Below are positions 43,918 to 53,530 of a stretch of 64,000 bases of DNA, in pieces. The DNA is taken from positions 1 to 64,000 of the forward strand of contig CAJXNO010000011.1 of the NCBI GenBank assembly GCA_913057205.1, given 5' to 3'. Positions within the stretch are counted from its first letter, which is position 1. Each line of letters starts with the position of its first letter. Below the pieces are notes generated by a model that saw nothing but the letters and a program-made list of their open reading frames with translations, did not search any database and was not told the DNA's origin. The position numbers and the translations under genes were made by a program. The DNA comes from an uncultured Flavobacteriales bacterium (lineage in GTDB: Bacteria; Bacteroidota; Bacteroidia; Flavobacteriales_G; Salibacteraceae).

Positions 43918-46190
43918 AGCAGTTGATCTTATTCTCATTCCTTCTTTCATCCTTCAGCACATTTGCGCAGCACAAGTTCGCTCAATTGGGAACAGACCTA
44001 CCAACACCCAACGTGTATCGCACGGCATCTGGGGCTCCTGGGCATGAATACTATCAGCAGCAAGCGGATTATGAGATGGACATCCACTTGGATGATGCCA
44101 ATCAAAAGATCACAGGAAAGGAGCGCGTTACCTACACCAACAACTCTCCTGACGCTTTGCATTACTTATGGGTTCAGCTCGATCAGAACATGCGCGCTAA
44201 GGACTCGGATACGAAGAAAATCGCTACGATGAGTCTAGATGAAGGGACCTCCTTCAACGAATTGAAGCGCCTACACAACGAATTCGATGGAGGGTTCAAG
44301 TTGGAAGCCGTAACCGATGATCAAGGGAATGCGCTTCCCTATACAGTGGTAAAAACCATGATGCGTATTGACCTACCCAGCCCTTTGAAAACCGGCGAAT
44401 CATTCAGTTTTCGAATCAATTATTGGTACAACATCAACAATCGTCAAGAGATCGGCGGACGCTCGGGTTTTGAGTACTTCGAAGACGAGGATAACTACCT
44501 CTACACCATCGCACAGTTCTATCCGAGAATGTGTGTTTACAACGAAGTGGAAGGCTGGCAGAACAAGCAGTTTCTTGGGCGCGGGGAATTTACATTACCA
44601 TTTGGAAACTACACCGTAAACATCACTGTTCCAGATGATCATGTAGTCGCATCTACAGGAACACTTCAAAACGAGGACGAGGTACTCACGGAAACACAAA
44701 AGGAGCGTTTGAAGGAAGCAAGAAACGCCAACACTCCCGTTATGATCGTGAATCAAAAAGAGGCAGAAAAGGCCGAAAAAGGAAAACCTAAAGGAGAGAA
44801 AACATGGACATACTATGCTGAGAATGTGCGTGACTTTGCCTTTGCTTCATCCAGAAAATTTATTTGGGATGCGATGGGCGTTGAGGTGGAAGGAAAGAAC
44901 ATCCTCTGCATGAGCTACTACCCCAAGGAAGGGAATCCACTTTGGGAGCGCTACAGCACAGAAGTAGTAGCACACACGATTCGCACCTACAGCAAGTATA
45001 CCATCCCCTACCAATACCCCGTAGCGATCTCTGTTCACACCGATCGCATTGGTATGGAATATCCGATGATCTGCTTCAACGGCGGAAGACCGGAGCCAGA
45101 TGGAACCTACTCTGAAGGAACCAAACACGGCATGATCAGTGTGATCATACACGAAGTAGGTCACAACTTCTTCCCGATGATCATCAACTCAGATGAACGT
45201 CAATGGACCTGGATGGATGAAGGACTGAACACCTTCGTACAGTATTTGACCGAAGTGGAATGGGACCCCAACTACCCCTCGCGCAGAGGCAACCCTGCCA
45301 AGATTGTCAACTACATGAAAGGCGACCAGAGCTACATCAGTCCGATCATGACCAACAGCGAAAGCATCTTCCAATTCGGCAACAATGCCTATGGTAAACC
45401 AGCTACTGCACTGAACATCCTACGTGAGACCATCCTGAGCAGAGAACTCTTTGATTTTGCTTTCAAGACCTATGCCGAGCGGTGGGCCTACAAGCACCCG
45501 ACTCCGGCTGATTTTTTCCGAACGATGGAGGACGCATCCGGAGTTGACCTCGACTGGTTCTGGAGGGGCTGGTTCTTCACTACAGATCCCGTTGATATCT
45601 CCATCGATGAGGTTACCCTCTACACGATCAACTCCAAGAATCCTGACAAGGAGCTAGCCTATCAGGAGGCGCGTGCGAACGAAGAACCGATCTTTCTTGG
45701 CGACGAGATCAATAATAAAACAATCACTTCACCTGTAATATCTCAAAAACCTGAATTACAAGACTTTTATAACCGATATGATCGGTACGAGGCGACCGAT
45801 TATGATCGTGACCAATTCAAGAAATACATCGAAGGACTCAGTGATGAAGAGAAGGAAATCCTCGGCTATGATTGGAACTATTACCAGGTGAAATTTACCA
45901 ACGAAGGCGGCTTGCCGATGCCGATTATCTTAGACTTCATCTATACGGATAATTCAAGTGAACGGGTATACATTCCAGCTGAGATCTGGAAGATGGATGA
46001 CAAGCAAGTGAGCAAGGTATTCTTCACGAAGAAAGAAGTAAAAGAGATCCAACTGGATCCTCAACTTCAGACCGCCGACATCGACCGTAGTGACAATTAC
46101 TGGCCACCAAGAACGTCGCAAAGCAGGTTTGAGTTATTCAAATACAACCGTTCGGGCGAACCCAACCCGATGCAGAAGGCGAAGAAGTAG
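43914..46190 (+). CDS. M1 family zinc aminopeptidase, secreted
   Basis: A 758-residue protein with a signal peptide (MKQLILFSFLLSSFSTFAQ). The M1 catalytic domain shows GMEYPMICF and HEVGHNFFP with the third zinc ligand Glu in WMDEGLNTFVQYL, followed by YGKPATALNILRETI. The N-terminal part is the usual beta-sandwich; an acidic/lysine-rich insertion (KEAEKAEKGKPKGEK) precedes the catalytic part. Probable role: periplasmic or surface peptide digestion. It is translationally coupled to the HupE-like gene (ATGA overlap). Confidence 0.92.
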   Translation: MKQLILFSFLLSSFSTFAQHKFAQLGTDLPTPNVYRTASGAPGHEYYQQQADYEMDIHLDDANQKITGKERVTYTNNSPDALHYLWVQLDQNMRAKDSDTKKIATMSLDEGTSFNELKRLHNEFDGGFKLEAVTDDQGNALPYTVVKTMMRIDLPSPLKTGESFSFRINYWYNINNRQEIGGRSGFEYFEDEDNYLYTIAQFYPRMCVYNEVEGWQNKQFLGRGEFTLPFGNYTVNITVPDDHVVASTGTLQNEDEVLTETQKERLKEARNANTPVMIVNQKEAEKAEKGKPKGEKTWTYYAENVRDFAFASSRKFIWDAMGVEVEGKNILCMSYYPKEGNPLWERYSTEVVAHTIRTYSKYTIPYQYPVAISVHTDRIGMEYPMICFNGGRPEPDGTYSEGTKHGMISVIIHEVGHNFFPMIINSDERQWTWMDEGLNTFVQYLTEVEWDPNYPSRRGNPAKIVNYMKGDQSYISPIMTNSESIFQFGNNAYGKPATALNILRETILSRELFDFAFKTYAERWAYKHPTPADFFRTMEDASGVDLDWFWRGWFFTTDPVDISIDEVTLYTINSKNPDKELAYQEARANEEPIFLGDEINNKTITSPVISQKPELQDFYNRYDRYEATDYDRDQFKKYIEGLSDEEKEILGYDWNYYQVKFTNEGGLPMPIILDFIYTDNSSERVYIPAEIWKMDDKQVSKVFFTKKEVKEIQLDPQLQTADIDRSDNYWPPRTSQSRFELFKYNRSGEPNPMQKAKK

Positions 46191-46414
46191 TTCTCCGTTC
46201 TCCCTTTCTAGCCTTCTCACTGCTTCAAGGGCAACTAGAACCGTCGGAACTTTCCTATTCATGTGACAAGGCATCTGCCCTTCTCGGCAATTTGTCACCC
46301 TCTCTACTGCCGTTTGTCAACGATTTAACCCGATGGTCAGACTTCGCTGACGTTCTGTCTTATTCTCCGGATTGGTACGATTTTGTTGTGTTGTTTTGAA
46401 AAATAAATCTGAAC

Positions 46415-46993
46415 ATGAAACTATTGAGACTTAGCTTCCTTTCTGGCCTGATGGCCGTTCTGCTTTCCAGTTGTGGTTACAATAACATGGTGGAAAAGGA
46501 TGAGATCATTGCTAAATCTTGGGCCGATGTAGAGACCCAATACCAGCGACGTGCAGACCTGATCCCAAATTTGGTCAACACCGTGAAGGGTTATGCAGAC
46601 TTTGAAAAAGAGACCCTATCTGCCGTCATTGAGGCTCGTTCTAAGGCAACAAGCATGAACATCAATGCAGATGAGATCACCCCGGAAAACATTCAAAAGT
46701 TCCAAGCAGCACAGTCTGAATTGTCCGGAGCCCTCTCTCGCCTATTGGTGACTGTAGAACGTTATCCTGATCTAAAAGCGAATCAGAACTTCCTCGAGCT
46801 TCAGGCTCAGCTAGAAGGTACCGAAAACAGAATCAGCGTAGCGCGCCAGAAGTTCAATGCAGCCGTTCAAGATTACAACAGCTACATCCGCAGCTTCCCG
46901 AGGGTGATCTATGCAGGATGGTTTGATTTTGAGAAGAAAGGCTACTTCGAAGCAGAGGCTGGAACGGAGAATGCACCAAAGGTTGAATTCTGA
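46415..46993 (+). CDS. LemA family lipoprotein
   Basis: A 192-residue LemA protein with a signal/anchor ending in LLSSCGYN (lipobox) and the family segments YNNMVEKDEIIAKSWADVETQYQRRADLIPNLVNTVKGYADFEKETL and YNSYIRSFPRVIYAGWF. LemA proteins are helical envelope proteins of uncertain function. It is the first gene of an overlapping LemA-TPM-TPM operon, a recurring trio. Confidence 0.92.
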   Translation: MKLLRLSFLSGLMAVLLSSCGYNNMVEKDEIIAKSWADVETQYQRRADLIPNLVNTVKGYADFEKETLSAVIEARSKATSMNINADEITPENIQKFQAAQSELSGALSRLLVTVERYPDLKANQNFLELQAQLEGTENRISVARQKFNAAVQDYNSYIRSFPRVIYAGWFDFEKKGYFEAEAGTENAPKVEF

Positions 46994-47433
46994 TGTTTGA
47001 GCAACCTCCTTTTACAAAAGCAGAAGAACAGCGCATTGTAGATGCCATTAAGGCGGCCGAGGAGAATACCTCTGGCGAGATCCGGATCCACATCGAGCGG
47101 AAGTGCAAGAAAGATGTATATGCAGAAGCCGTAGAGGTCTTCGAGAGGCTTGGCATGACCAAGACCGAATTAAGAAACGGAGTACTGATCCTGGTGGCAC
47201 TAGACGATCATAAATTCGCCATCATTGGTGACAAAGGCATCAATGAAAAAGTGCCTCAAAACTTCTGGGAAGAAACCAAAGACTTGATGCTCGCTCATTT
47301 CAAAGAGGGACGCATCGCAGATGGAATCATCGAAGGCATCACCGATGCTGGCGCACAACTGAAGCAGTACTTCCCCTATCAATCAAACGACGAAAACGAA
47401 CTGGATGATGACATCAGCTATGGTAAATCTTAA
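46993..47433 (+). CDS. TPM (DUF477) domain protein, soluble
   Basis: A 146-residue TPM domain protein without a signal peptide: FTKAEEQRIVDAIKAAEENTSGEIRIHIE, then GVLILVALDDHKFAIIGDKGIN. The start codon shares one base with the lemA stop, and the end overlaps the next TPM gene by 14 bp. TPM domains are found in the thylakoid PSII-repair protein TLP18.3 and may have phosphatase activity. It probably acts with the other two genes of the operon in membrane protein maintenance. Confidence 0.88.
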   Translation: MFEQPPFTKAEEQRIVDAIKAAEENTSGEIRIHIERKCKKDVYAEAVEVFERLGMTKTELRNGVLILVALDDHKFAIIGDKGINEKVPQNFWEETKDLMLAHFKEGRIADGIIEGITDAGAQLKQYFPYQSNDENELDDDISYGKS

Positions 47434-48160
47434 ATACGCGCTGATCGGCATACTGTTCTTCGTTGCTCAGACCAGTTTTGGTTTGGAGATTCCTGAGCGT
47501 CCGAACCGATTGGTGAACGATTACGCTGGAATGATGAGCTCCGCTGAAACACGGGCTTTGGAGCGCAAATTGGTGGCCTACAACGACTCTACATCAACCC
47601 AAATAGCCATCGTGACCATTCCTTCCTTAGAAGGAGACGATCTCTTTGACTACAGCCAGCGATTGGCAGAAGCATGGGGGATTGGAGGTAAGGAGAACGA
47701 TAATGGCGTGCTCCTTTTAATCTCACAGGCCGAACGCAAGATCCGCATTCATACAGGCTATGGAACGGAAGGCGCAATACCGGATGCCATTGCCAAGCGA
47801 ATCATAGAGCAAGAAATCAAACCAGCATTCCAACAGGGAAACATCTACGGAGGTATTGATGATGCTACCAATGCGATGATTGCCGCTTTGGCGGGTGAAT
47901 ACAAAGCCTCTGGCAAAAAGAAAGGTGGACGCAAGAACCCCCCTGCATTTTTTGGGACCCTCGCTCTTTTCCTCATCTTGTTTGTCTTCGGTGGTCGCCG
48001 GCGATACACTGGATACGGCAACAGCGGTAGGCGCTACTATGGCACCCCTTTCATCGGAGGATTTGGTTCCGGCGGCGGCTTTGGCGGCGGCGGTGGTGGT
48101 GAATTTGGAGGCTTCGGTGGCGGTGGCTTTGGCGGCGGTGGTGCTAGCGGTGGTTGGTAA
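47420..48160 (+). CDS. TPM domain membrane protein with Gly-rich tail (YgcG-like)
   Basis: A 246-residue protein. The start at 47420 gives a clean signal peptide (MVNLKYALIGILFFVAQTSFG); an in-frame ATG at 47405 is possible. A TPM domain (RLVNDYAGMMS...QIAIVTIPSLEGDDLFDYSQRLAEAWGIGGKENDNGVLLLIS) is followed by a transmembrane segment (near residue 170) and a tail made almost only of glycine, phenylalanine and serine (from about residue 210), typical for YgcG-like proteins. Last gene of the LemA-TPM-TPM operon. Confidence 0.9.
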   Translation: MVNLKYALIGILFFVAQTSFGLEIPERPNRLVNDYAGMMSSAETRALERKLVAYNDSTSTQIAIVTIPSLEGDDLFDYSQRLAEAWGIGGKENDNGVLLLISQAERKIRIHTGYGTEGAIPDAIAKRIIEQEIKPAFQQGNIYGGIDDATNAMIAALAGEYKASGKKKGGRKNPPAFFGTLALFLILFVFGGRRRYTGYGNSGRRYYGTPFIGGFGSGGGFGGGGGGEFGGFGGGGFGGGGASGGW

Positions 48161-48347
48161 TTTTTTACGTCCTACCAAACACATTCAATATCGGTTTCAT
48201 GATGGAGGTATAAAACCCACATTATGAAACTTCTTATCGTTGACGGCCTTTCAGTCTGGCGTCTATTGGATTCGCGTGAGCGACGATGCAGCGTCTTACG
48301 ATCTGAAGATGATCGTGGCGCACTGATCTTACAGCATCTGAATGATG

Positions 48348-48381
48348 AAGACCGGTGGAAGTTTTTCCATCGGTCTTTTTT
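48348..48381 (+). terminator. Rho-independent terminator
   Basis: A 13-bp stem with one mismatch (48348-48360 with 48365-48377), a GTTT loop and six T. It lies between the LemA-TPM operon and the convergent glycosyltransferase gene and probably ends the former. The 48161-48347 part holds no convincing gene; a 68-codon frame from 48224 runs through the terminator. Confidence 0.75.
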
Positions 48382-49258
48382 ATGCTTCTCTACAAAGAAG
48401 AGCGAGCTTCCAGAGATCAAAGAGAAGTAGTCTTGGGTGCTCTCCTTTCAAATTACGCATGATCCAGCTCTCTCTTGAAAGAATCAATTTGGAGAAAAGG
48501 AAAGTTAGCTTCCATCGCTCAAGCAGCAAATAATACCTCACCAAGGGTATTCCACCACCCACCTTTCCTCGCTGGATCAACTGTGCTAAGTTTCGAATGG
48601 CGTTGCGGGATTTCTCTAGGAACACATCAGCATCCTCCACCCCGATATGTTCAATGGGGTTGTCGATATGCCGAACTTCGAAGCTGGCACGCTTCAGTTC
48701 TGCGGCAAAAAGCGTGTCTTCGTGTCCATAACCGCTCAGGGCTTCGTCCATTCTCACCTGTTCATACACCTTTCGTTGAACCATGAAGTTATTGGTCATG
48801 AAGGCCTTATACGGGGCTCGTTCACGATCTGCTACTGCGACCTCCTCCTTGTGTTTGCCGCAAAACCAATGGAAGTAGCGTTCTAGTTCAACAGGAGCTT
48901 GATCTGCATAGGTTCGACCGCCATACACAACATGAGCATCCGAATGTTCAAGGTAGCGTTCCAAATAATCTGATCGCACAACGCGTCCGTCACAATCCAA
49001 AAACAACAGAAGTTCAAATTTCGACACTTCGAGTAATCGATTCCGTATGCCGCTTCGTCCTAGGTTGCGCTCTACCTCCAGATAGCGCACATGAGGAAGG
49101 TTTGTAAGTGTAGTGTGGAGCTTCTTGAAATGATCTTCACTCACATCATCCAAGCAGATGATCTCAACTTCTGGTGAAATCCGCCCCGCCTGTTCTGACA
49201 AATCCTTGACGAATTCACGTACGTCAAAATTGAAAATGGGAATGAGGATGCTGAGCAT
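48380..49258 (-). CDS. GT2 family glycosyltransferase
   Basis: A 292-residue GT-A-fold glycosyltransferase: MLSILIPIFNFDVREFVKDL, IICLDDVSED, RNLGRSGIRNRLLEVSKFELLLFLDCDG (nucleotide-sugar and metal-binding DCD near residue 93) and a GYGHEDTLFAAEL acceptor-side motif near residue 175. No membrane segment. Probably involved in surface polysaccharide or glycoprotein synthesis; donor and acceptor cannot be told. It lies 11 bp downstream of ftsE. Confidence 0.87.
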   Translation of the reverse strand: MLSILIPIFNFDVREFVKDLSEQAGRISPEVEIICLDDVSEDHFKKLHTTLTNLPHVRYLEVERNLGRSGIRNRLLEVSKFELLLFLDCDGRVVRSDYLERYLEHSDAHVVYGGRTYADQAPVELERYFHWFCGKHKEEVAVADRERAPYKAFMTNNFMVQRKVYEQVRMDEALSGYGHEDTLFAAELKRASFEVRHIDNPIEHIGVEDADVFLEKSRNAIRNLAQLIQRGKVGGGIPLVRYYLLLERWKLTFLFSKLILSRESWIMRNLKGEHPRLLLFDLWKLALLCREA

Positions 49259-49269
49259 GGTCAGCGGGC

Positions 49270-49968
49270 TTAATCGGTCTGATCGGATTGCATCTCACTC
49301 GCTTTTGAGTCGATGACCTTTCCATCTTCACACCGAAGGGTACGGTTACCATACTTACTCATCTGCGCATAGTCATGGGTTGCCATGAGCACAGAACGGT
49401 CGCTTTTGCTGATATCGTGCAGGAGCTTGAGGATATTCTCGGAGGTTTCAGGATCCAAATTTCCTGTTGGCTCATCGGCTAGAATCAATACGGGATCATT
49501 GATCAGGGCCCGCGCTATGGCCACGCGCTGCTGCTCTCCCCCACTCAACTCATAAGGCATCTTAAAACCCTTGGTAGCTAACCCTACCATATCCAAGACC
49601 TCCTCGATCCTATTCTTCATCTCCACCTTATCCTTCCAGCCGGTAGCTTTCATCACAAAAATCAGGTTCTCTGCCACCGATCGATCGGTCAGCAACTGAA
49701 AGTCTTGAAAGACGATGCCAAGCTTGCGTCGTAAGAATGGGACTTGTTTGCGCTTTAACTTTCTAAGATCGAATTCCGCAACGTTTCCGCTTCCTTCCGT
49801 CATCGGCAACTCCCCATAGAGGGTCTTGAGCAAGCTGCTCTTACCGGTTCCGGTCTTACCAATGAGGTAAACGAACTCATTCTTATGAATTTCAAAATTC
49901 ACATCAGACAGCACCAGGTGCTTTTCGATGTAGATGTTACAGTCTTTGATCGCGACAATTGGCTCCAT
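49270..49968 (-). CDS. ftsE: Cell division ABC transporter ATP-binding protein FtsE
   Basis: A 232-residue ABC ATPase; the start at 49968 ([20 protein letters not shown]) fits the family although the frame is open further. Walker A (GKTGTGKSS), Q-loop (FQDFQLL), signature (LSGGEQQR), Walker B (LILADEPTG) and the H-loop (MATHD) are intact. FtsE with the membrane protein FtsX controls peptidoglycan hydrolases at the division site; FtsX is not in the window. A TAACTTTG box at 49977-49984 (minus strand) lies 8 bp before the ATG. Confidence 0.88.
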   Translation of the reverse strand: MEPIVAIKDCNIYIEKHLVLSDVNFEIHKNEFVYLIGKTGTGKSSLLKTLYGELPMTEGSGNVAEFDLRKLKRKQVPFLRRKLGIVFQDFQLLTDRSVAENLIFVMKATGWKDKVEMKNRIEEVLDMVGLATKGFKMPYELSGGEQQRVAIARALINDPVLILADEPTGNLDPETSENILKLLHDISKSDRSVLMATHDYAQMSKYGNRTLRCEDGKVIDSKASEMQSDQTD

Positions 49969-50055
49969 AGTTGAAACAAAGTTAAACTTGCATTGTCCTG
50001 CCTGAACCACTTCTTTCTCGGAGTTGTGGACAGGCGGAATGTGAAAAACCTCGGT

Positions 50056-50556
50056 ATGAAACTCGGCATCATCAGCGATACACACGGCTACCTAGACGAC
50101 CGTATCTTACATCACCTCAGCGACTGCCATCATGTGCTGCACGCTGGAGACATCGGCCCAGGAGCGATCATCGACCAATTGGAAGAGGCACATCCGTGCA
50201 CCGCGGTGTACGGCAACATTGATGATGCTGCAACCCGTGCGCGGCATCCAGAATATGTGCTGCTTGACTTTGAAGGGGTATCCGTGCTGATGATCCACAT
50301 TGCCGGAGCCATCGAGCGCTACAACACAAATACGAGGAAACTGATCGAACAGCACCAGCCCGATGTTTTGATCTGCGGACACTCACACATCCTCAAGGTA
50401 AAACAAGACCAACGCTTCGGGTTGCTTCACATCAACCCAGGAGCAGCGGGAAGGCATGGGTTTCATAAAACCCGTACCCTGTTGACCGTAGAAGCGGAAA
50501 ATGGATCATTGAAAGACCTAAAGCTCATTGAGCTTGGCCCTAGAAGTAAAGGCTAA
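50056..50556 (+). CDS. YfcE-like metallophosphoesterase
   Basis: A 166-residue calcineurin-like phosphoesterase; the start at 50056 (MKLGIISDTHGYLDDR) is canonical. Metal-binding motifs are SDTHG, HAGDIG, GNIDD and GHSHILK followed by INPGAAGRHG. The family includes YfcE, a phosphodiesterase with unknown physiological substrate. It is divergent from ftsE, with 87 bp between the starts, and converges on the DUF4293 gene with a 4-bp overlap. Confidence 0.9.
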   Translation: MKLGIISDTHGYLDDRILHHLSDCHHVLHAGDIGPGAIIDQLEEAHPCTAVYGNIDDAATRARHPEYVLLDFEGVSVLMIHIAGAIERYNTNTRKLIEQHQPDVLICGHSHILKVKQDQRFGLLHINPGAAGRHGFHKTRTLLTVEAENGSLKDLKLIELGPRSKG

Positions 50557-51002
50557 CGCAAGCGGTCTACCGACTTTACCAGGTCCTCATCCTTTTTGAT
50601 TGCTTTCAAGGCCATCCAACTCAGAACTGCACACAAAGTCGGAATGAGCACAGCAATTCCGTAGCTCATTTCTATGGCTTCAGGTCCACCCAAGGACTCC
50701 ATACTCCAATAGTGATCCAATGCAAAACCACCCAAAGCCAGAAAAGCGGCAATAATGGCAAAACGAGCATTCCGCATCTGCTGCTTCCTGTTCTTGAATT
50801 GAGCAATTGTGGCGACCAACACGCCTAATAACAAGGCCCACAAAAAGGACAACGTGCTAGCAGACAGCCCTTCATCACTACCGAAAGGCTTGAGGGCAAG
50901 GCTAAGCTCACCAACACGGTAAACGACCCAGTTTAAGAAGAAGCCGAGTACAACGAGTACGGCAGCGATGAGAAGATAAAGGCTTTGAATGCGTTGAATC
51001 AT
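50553..51002 (-). CDS. DUF4293 membrane protein
   Basis: A 149-residue protein with four hydrophobic segments and the Bacteroidota-specific DUF4293 N-terminus MIQRIQSLYLLIAAVLVVL. Function unknown. In many Bacteroidota genomes it lies next to rho, as it does here in divergent orientation (188 bp between the starts). Confidence 0.88.
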   Translation of the reverse strand: MIQRIQSLYLLIAAVLVVLGFFLNWVVYRVGELSLALKPFGSDEGLSASTLSFLWALLLGVLVATIAQFKNRKQQMRNARFAIIAAFLALGGFALDHYWSMESLGGPEAIEMSYGIAVLIPTLCAVLSWMALKAIKKDEDLVKSVDRLR

Positions 51003-51190
51003 CGAAAGATTATTTGCTGCAAAAATTGGAAATCAAGTGGAATAAATAGAAAAACAGTTATTATTGCAACGCGGTACTACGCAACAACTATTCCCTCTCT
51101 TTCCAACAAACAATCTTGGTTTCTTTTAAAGAGAGTTTCACGAATCTTTACTTACTGGTTGATTTTCACATTCCACTACATCCAAACTTT

Positions 51191-52930
51191 ATGTACGACA
51201 TTATAGAATTGAACGAGAAGTTGGTCTCTGAGCTGAAGGATATTGCAAAGGGGTTAAATGTCAAGAAATACGAAAAGCTGAAGAAGCAAGACCTCATCTA
51301 CCAAATCTTGGACGCCCAGGCGATGAACCCCAAGAAGGTGGAGGAGCTCAAAGGTGATGCACCTGCGAAAGCATTCGAAAGCAGCGACAACAATAGCGAC
51401 GAAAAGCCTAAGCGCACACGCCAGCCAAAACCGAAGCCAGCTCCCAGAGAGAACGCTTCCACGGAACAAAAGGCGAGTGATTCGGCAGACCAAAAGCCAA
51501 ATCAAGACACGAACAACAGCGATAAAGGAAGATCTTCTTCTAATGATAACCGTCGTCGCTCCAACAAAGACAGTGGATCATCGAACGATCGATCATCCAA
51601 TAATCAGGGTCGTCCGCCAAGCAACCAAAAAAGCGATGATCAAAAGAACGATGATCAGCGCGGAGGTCGCTCGAATGATTCCCGTGGTCAACAACACAAT
51701 GATAACAACGATCAGAAGCGAGATAGCAACAATGATCAGAAGCGCGACAACAATGATGATACCCGCGGACGTGGACGTCAGAAGAAAGAGAAGATCGAAT
51801 ACAAGTATGAATTCGATGAGATCGTAAGTGCGGAAGGTTGTTTGGAGATCATGAAGGAAGGTTATGGCTTCCTGCGTTCTGCCGATTACAGCTACCTGAG
51901 CTCACCGGATGATGTGTATGTATCCCAATCACAGATCAAGTTATTCGGTCTGCGTACCGGTGATACCATTCGTGGTACCATACGTCCTCCGAAGGATGGC
52001 GAAAAGTACTACCCGCTTATCCGCATTGAGAAGATCAATGGTCTCGATCCTGCTGATGTGCGTGATCGCGTGCCATTCGACTATTTGAAGCCGCTTTTCC
52101 CAGAGAAGAAGTTCAACTTGACTGGTCATCGAAAGCAAACCATGTCATCCCGCATCATTGACCTATTCACACCGATCGGTAAAGGTCAGCGTGGATTGAT
52201 CGTTGCACAGCCAAAGACGGGTAAGACAGAGATTTTGAAGGAAGTGGCCAACGCCATTGCACTGAATCACCCAGAGGTTTACTTGATGGTGCTGCTCATT
52301 GATGAGCGTCCGGAAGAGGTAACCGATATGGAACGAAGCGTAAACGCTGAAGTAGTTGCATCCACTTTTGATGAACCAGCTGATCGCCACGTGAAGGTTT
52401 CCAACATTGTTCTAGAAAAAGCCAAGCGATTGGTTGAGTGTGGGCATGATGTGGTCATTCTATTGGACTCGATTACTCGCCTTGCACGTGCCTATAATAC
52501 GGTGGCACCTGCTTCTGGTAAGGTCTTGACCGGTGGTGTAGATGCCAACGCGTTGCACAAGCCTAAGCGCTTCTTCGGTGCAGCTCGAAACATCGAGCAC
52601 GGTGGTTCGCTTACCATCATTGCAACGGCGCTTACAGAGACTGGCTCGAAGATGGATGAAGTGATCTTTGAAGAGTTCAAGGGCACGGGTAACATGGAGC
52701 TTCAATTGGATCGTAAGCTGAGTAACCGAAGGGTATTTCCAGCGATCGATTTGGTTGCATCGAGTACACGTCGCGACGACCTGTTGGTGGAGCGAGATAC
52801 ATTGCAACGCATTTGGATCCTTCGCAAGCACCTGTCTGATATGAACACCATTGAAGCGATGGAGTTCCTCAAGCAGCAAATGCACAACACCAAGTCAAAC
52901 GAGGAGTTCCTCATCGCCATGAACGGCTAG
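51191..52930 (+). CDS. rho: Transcription termination factor Rho with disordered insertion
   Basis: A 579-residue RNA-dependent ATPase that terminates transcription. The start at 51191 ([22 protein letters not shown]) gives the N-terminal helical domain. Residues about 60-197 form a long Asn/Asp/Ser/Gln/Arg-rich insertion without predicted structure. Then come the cold-shock-like RNA-binding domain ([22 protein letters not shown]) and the motor domain with P-loop [11 protein letters not shown] (near residue 339), [23 protein letters not shown] and the Q-loop/R-loop region. Such insertions are known in Bacteroidota Rho, where one has been tied to phase separation. The catalytic part looks complete. 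Confidence 0.95.
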   Translation: MYDIIELNEKLVSELKDIAKGLNVKKYEKLKKQDLIYQILDAQAMNPKKVEELKGDAPAKAFESSDNNSDEKPKRTRQPKPKPAPRENASTEQKASDSADQKPNQDTNNSDKGRSSSNDNRRRSNKDSGSSNDRSSNNQGRPPSNQKSDDQKNDDQRGGRSNDSRGQQHNDNNDQKRDSNNDQKRDNNDDTRGRGRQKKEKIEYKYEFDEIVSAEGCLEIMKEGYGFLRSADYSYLSSPDDVYVSQSQIKLFGLRTGDTIRGTIRPPKDGEKYYPLIRIEKINGLDPADVRDRVPFDYLKPLFPEKKFNLTGHRKQTMSSRIIDLFTPIGKGQRGLIVAQPKTGKTEILKEVANAIALNHPEVYLMVLLIDERPEEVTDMERSVNAEVVASTFDEPADRHVKVSNIVLEKAKRLVECGHDVVILLDSITRLARAYNTVAPASGKVLTGGVDANALHKPKRFFGAARNIEHGGSLTIIATALTETGSKMDEVIFEEFKGTGNMELQLDRKLSNRRVFPAIDLVASSTRRDDLLVERDTLQRIWILRKHLSDMNTIEAMEFLKQQMHNTKSNEEFLIAMNG

Positions 52931-52949
52931 GGTTGATTTACCGAATTCT

Positions 52950-52986
52950 AACGCCTGCACGATGTACCTTCGCTGCAGGCGTTTTT
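52950..52986 (+). terminator. Rho-independent terminator after rho
   Basis: A perfect 10-bp stem (52950-52959 with 52974-52983), a 14-nt loop and a run of T, 19 bp after the rho stop codon. Confidence 0.85.
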
Positions 52987-52999
52987 ATTTTCAGCACCG

Positions 53000-53530
53000 A
53001 TGCAGCACCCCATAAGAAATATAGCCTTGATTGCCGCCTTCGCTTCGATCATTGCCAAGATGCTCTACTTCATTTTTCTAGCGCCTGATAAGGCCTTTGA
53101 CATGTACGTACGGTTCTTTTATTTGCTCTGCTTTCTAGCCGCCTTGTTTTTCGGTGTGCGCAGTTGGAAGATTCAACGAGGAGCGAGTGCTTTTACAGAT
53201 GATATAAAATCTGGTATGAAGGTCGCATCCATTTATGCGCTTGTGGTTTCAGGGTTCACCTGGCTCTACTATGCGAAGATCAATCCAGGCTACTTTGCAC
53301 AGCGAATCGAAGAAAGGGTTCATGCGGCTGAACAAGCTATTGCAGCCGGGGCAGAAAATGCAGATCAGATCGATCTAGCCCAAGTTGAACAGACCGTAGG
53401 TTTCATTTTCAACGCCTTCACGCACGCCAGCCTTACCCTTTTCGGCCTCATGGCCCTAGGGTTCTTTTACACGATCATCATCGTGATGCTCTTTCGTTGG
53501 AAACCGCGTCCGTTCGGGATCACGGGTTAA
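53000..53530 (+). CDS. DUF4199 membrane protein
   Basis: A 176-residue protein with four hydrophobic segments (near residues 8-30, 40-55, 75-92 and 142-165) and a polar helix between the third and fourth. The pattern SGMKVASIYALVVSGFTWLYYAKINPGYF is typical of DUF4199 proteins of Bacteroidota. Function unknown. Its end overlaps the convergent mpl gene by 11 bp. Confidence 0.78.
   Translation: MQHPIRNIALIAAFASIIAKMLYFIFLAPDKAFDMYVRFFYLLCFLAALFFGVRSWKIQRGASAFTDDIKSGMKVASIYALVVSGFTWLYYAKINPGYFAQRIEERVHAAEQAIAAGAENADQIDLAQVEQTVGFIFNAFTHASLTLFGLMALGFFYTIIIVMLFRWKPRPFGITG

Noticed and set aside
46191..46414. GTGACAA/TTGTCAC inverted repeat as an RNA element
   Set aside because: Only 7 bp of pairing with a large loop; not enough to call.
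48224..48430. 68-codon frame after the LemA-TPM operon
   Set aside because: It runs through a clear terminator hairpin and into the convergent glycosyltransferase gene, with no recognisable features.
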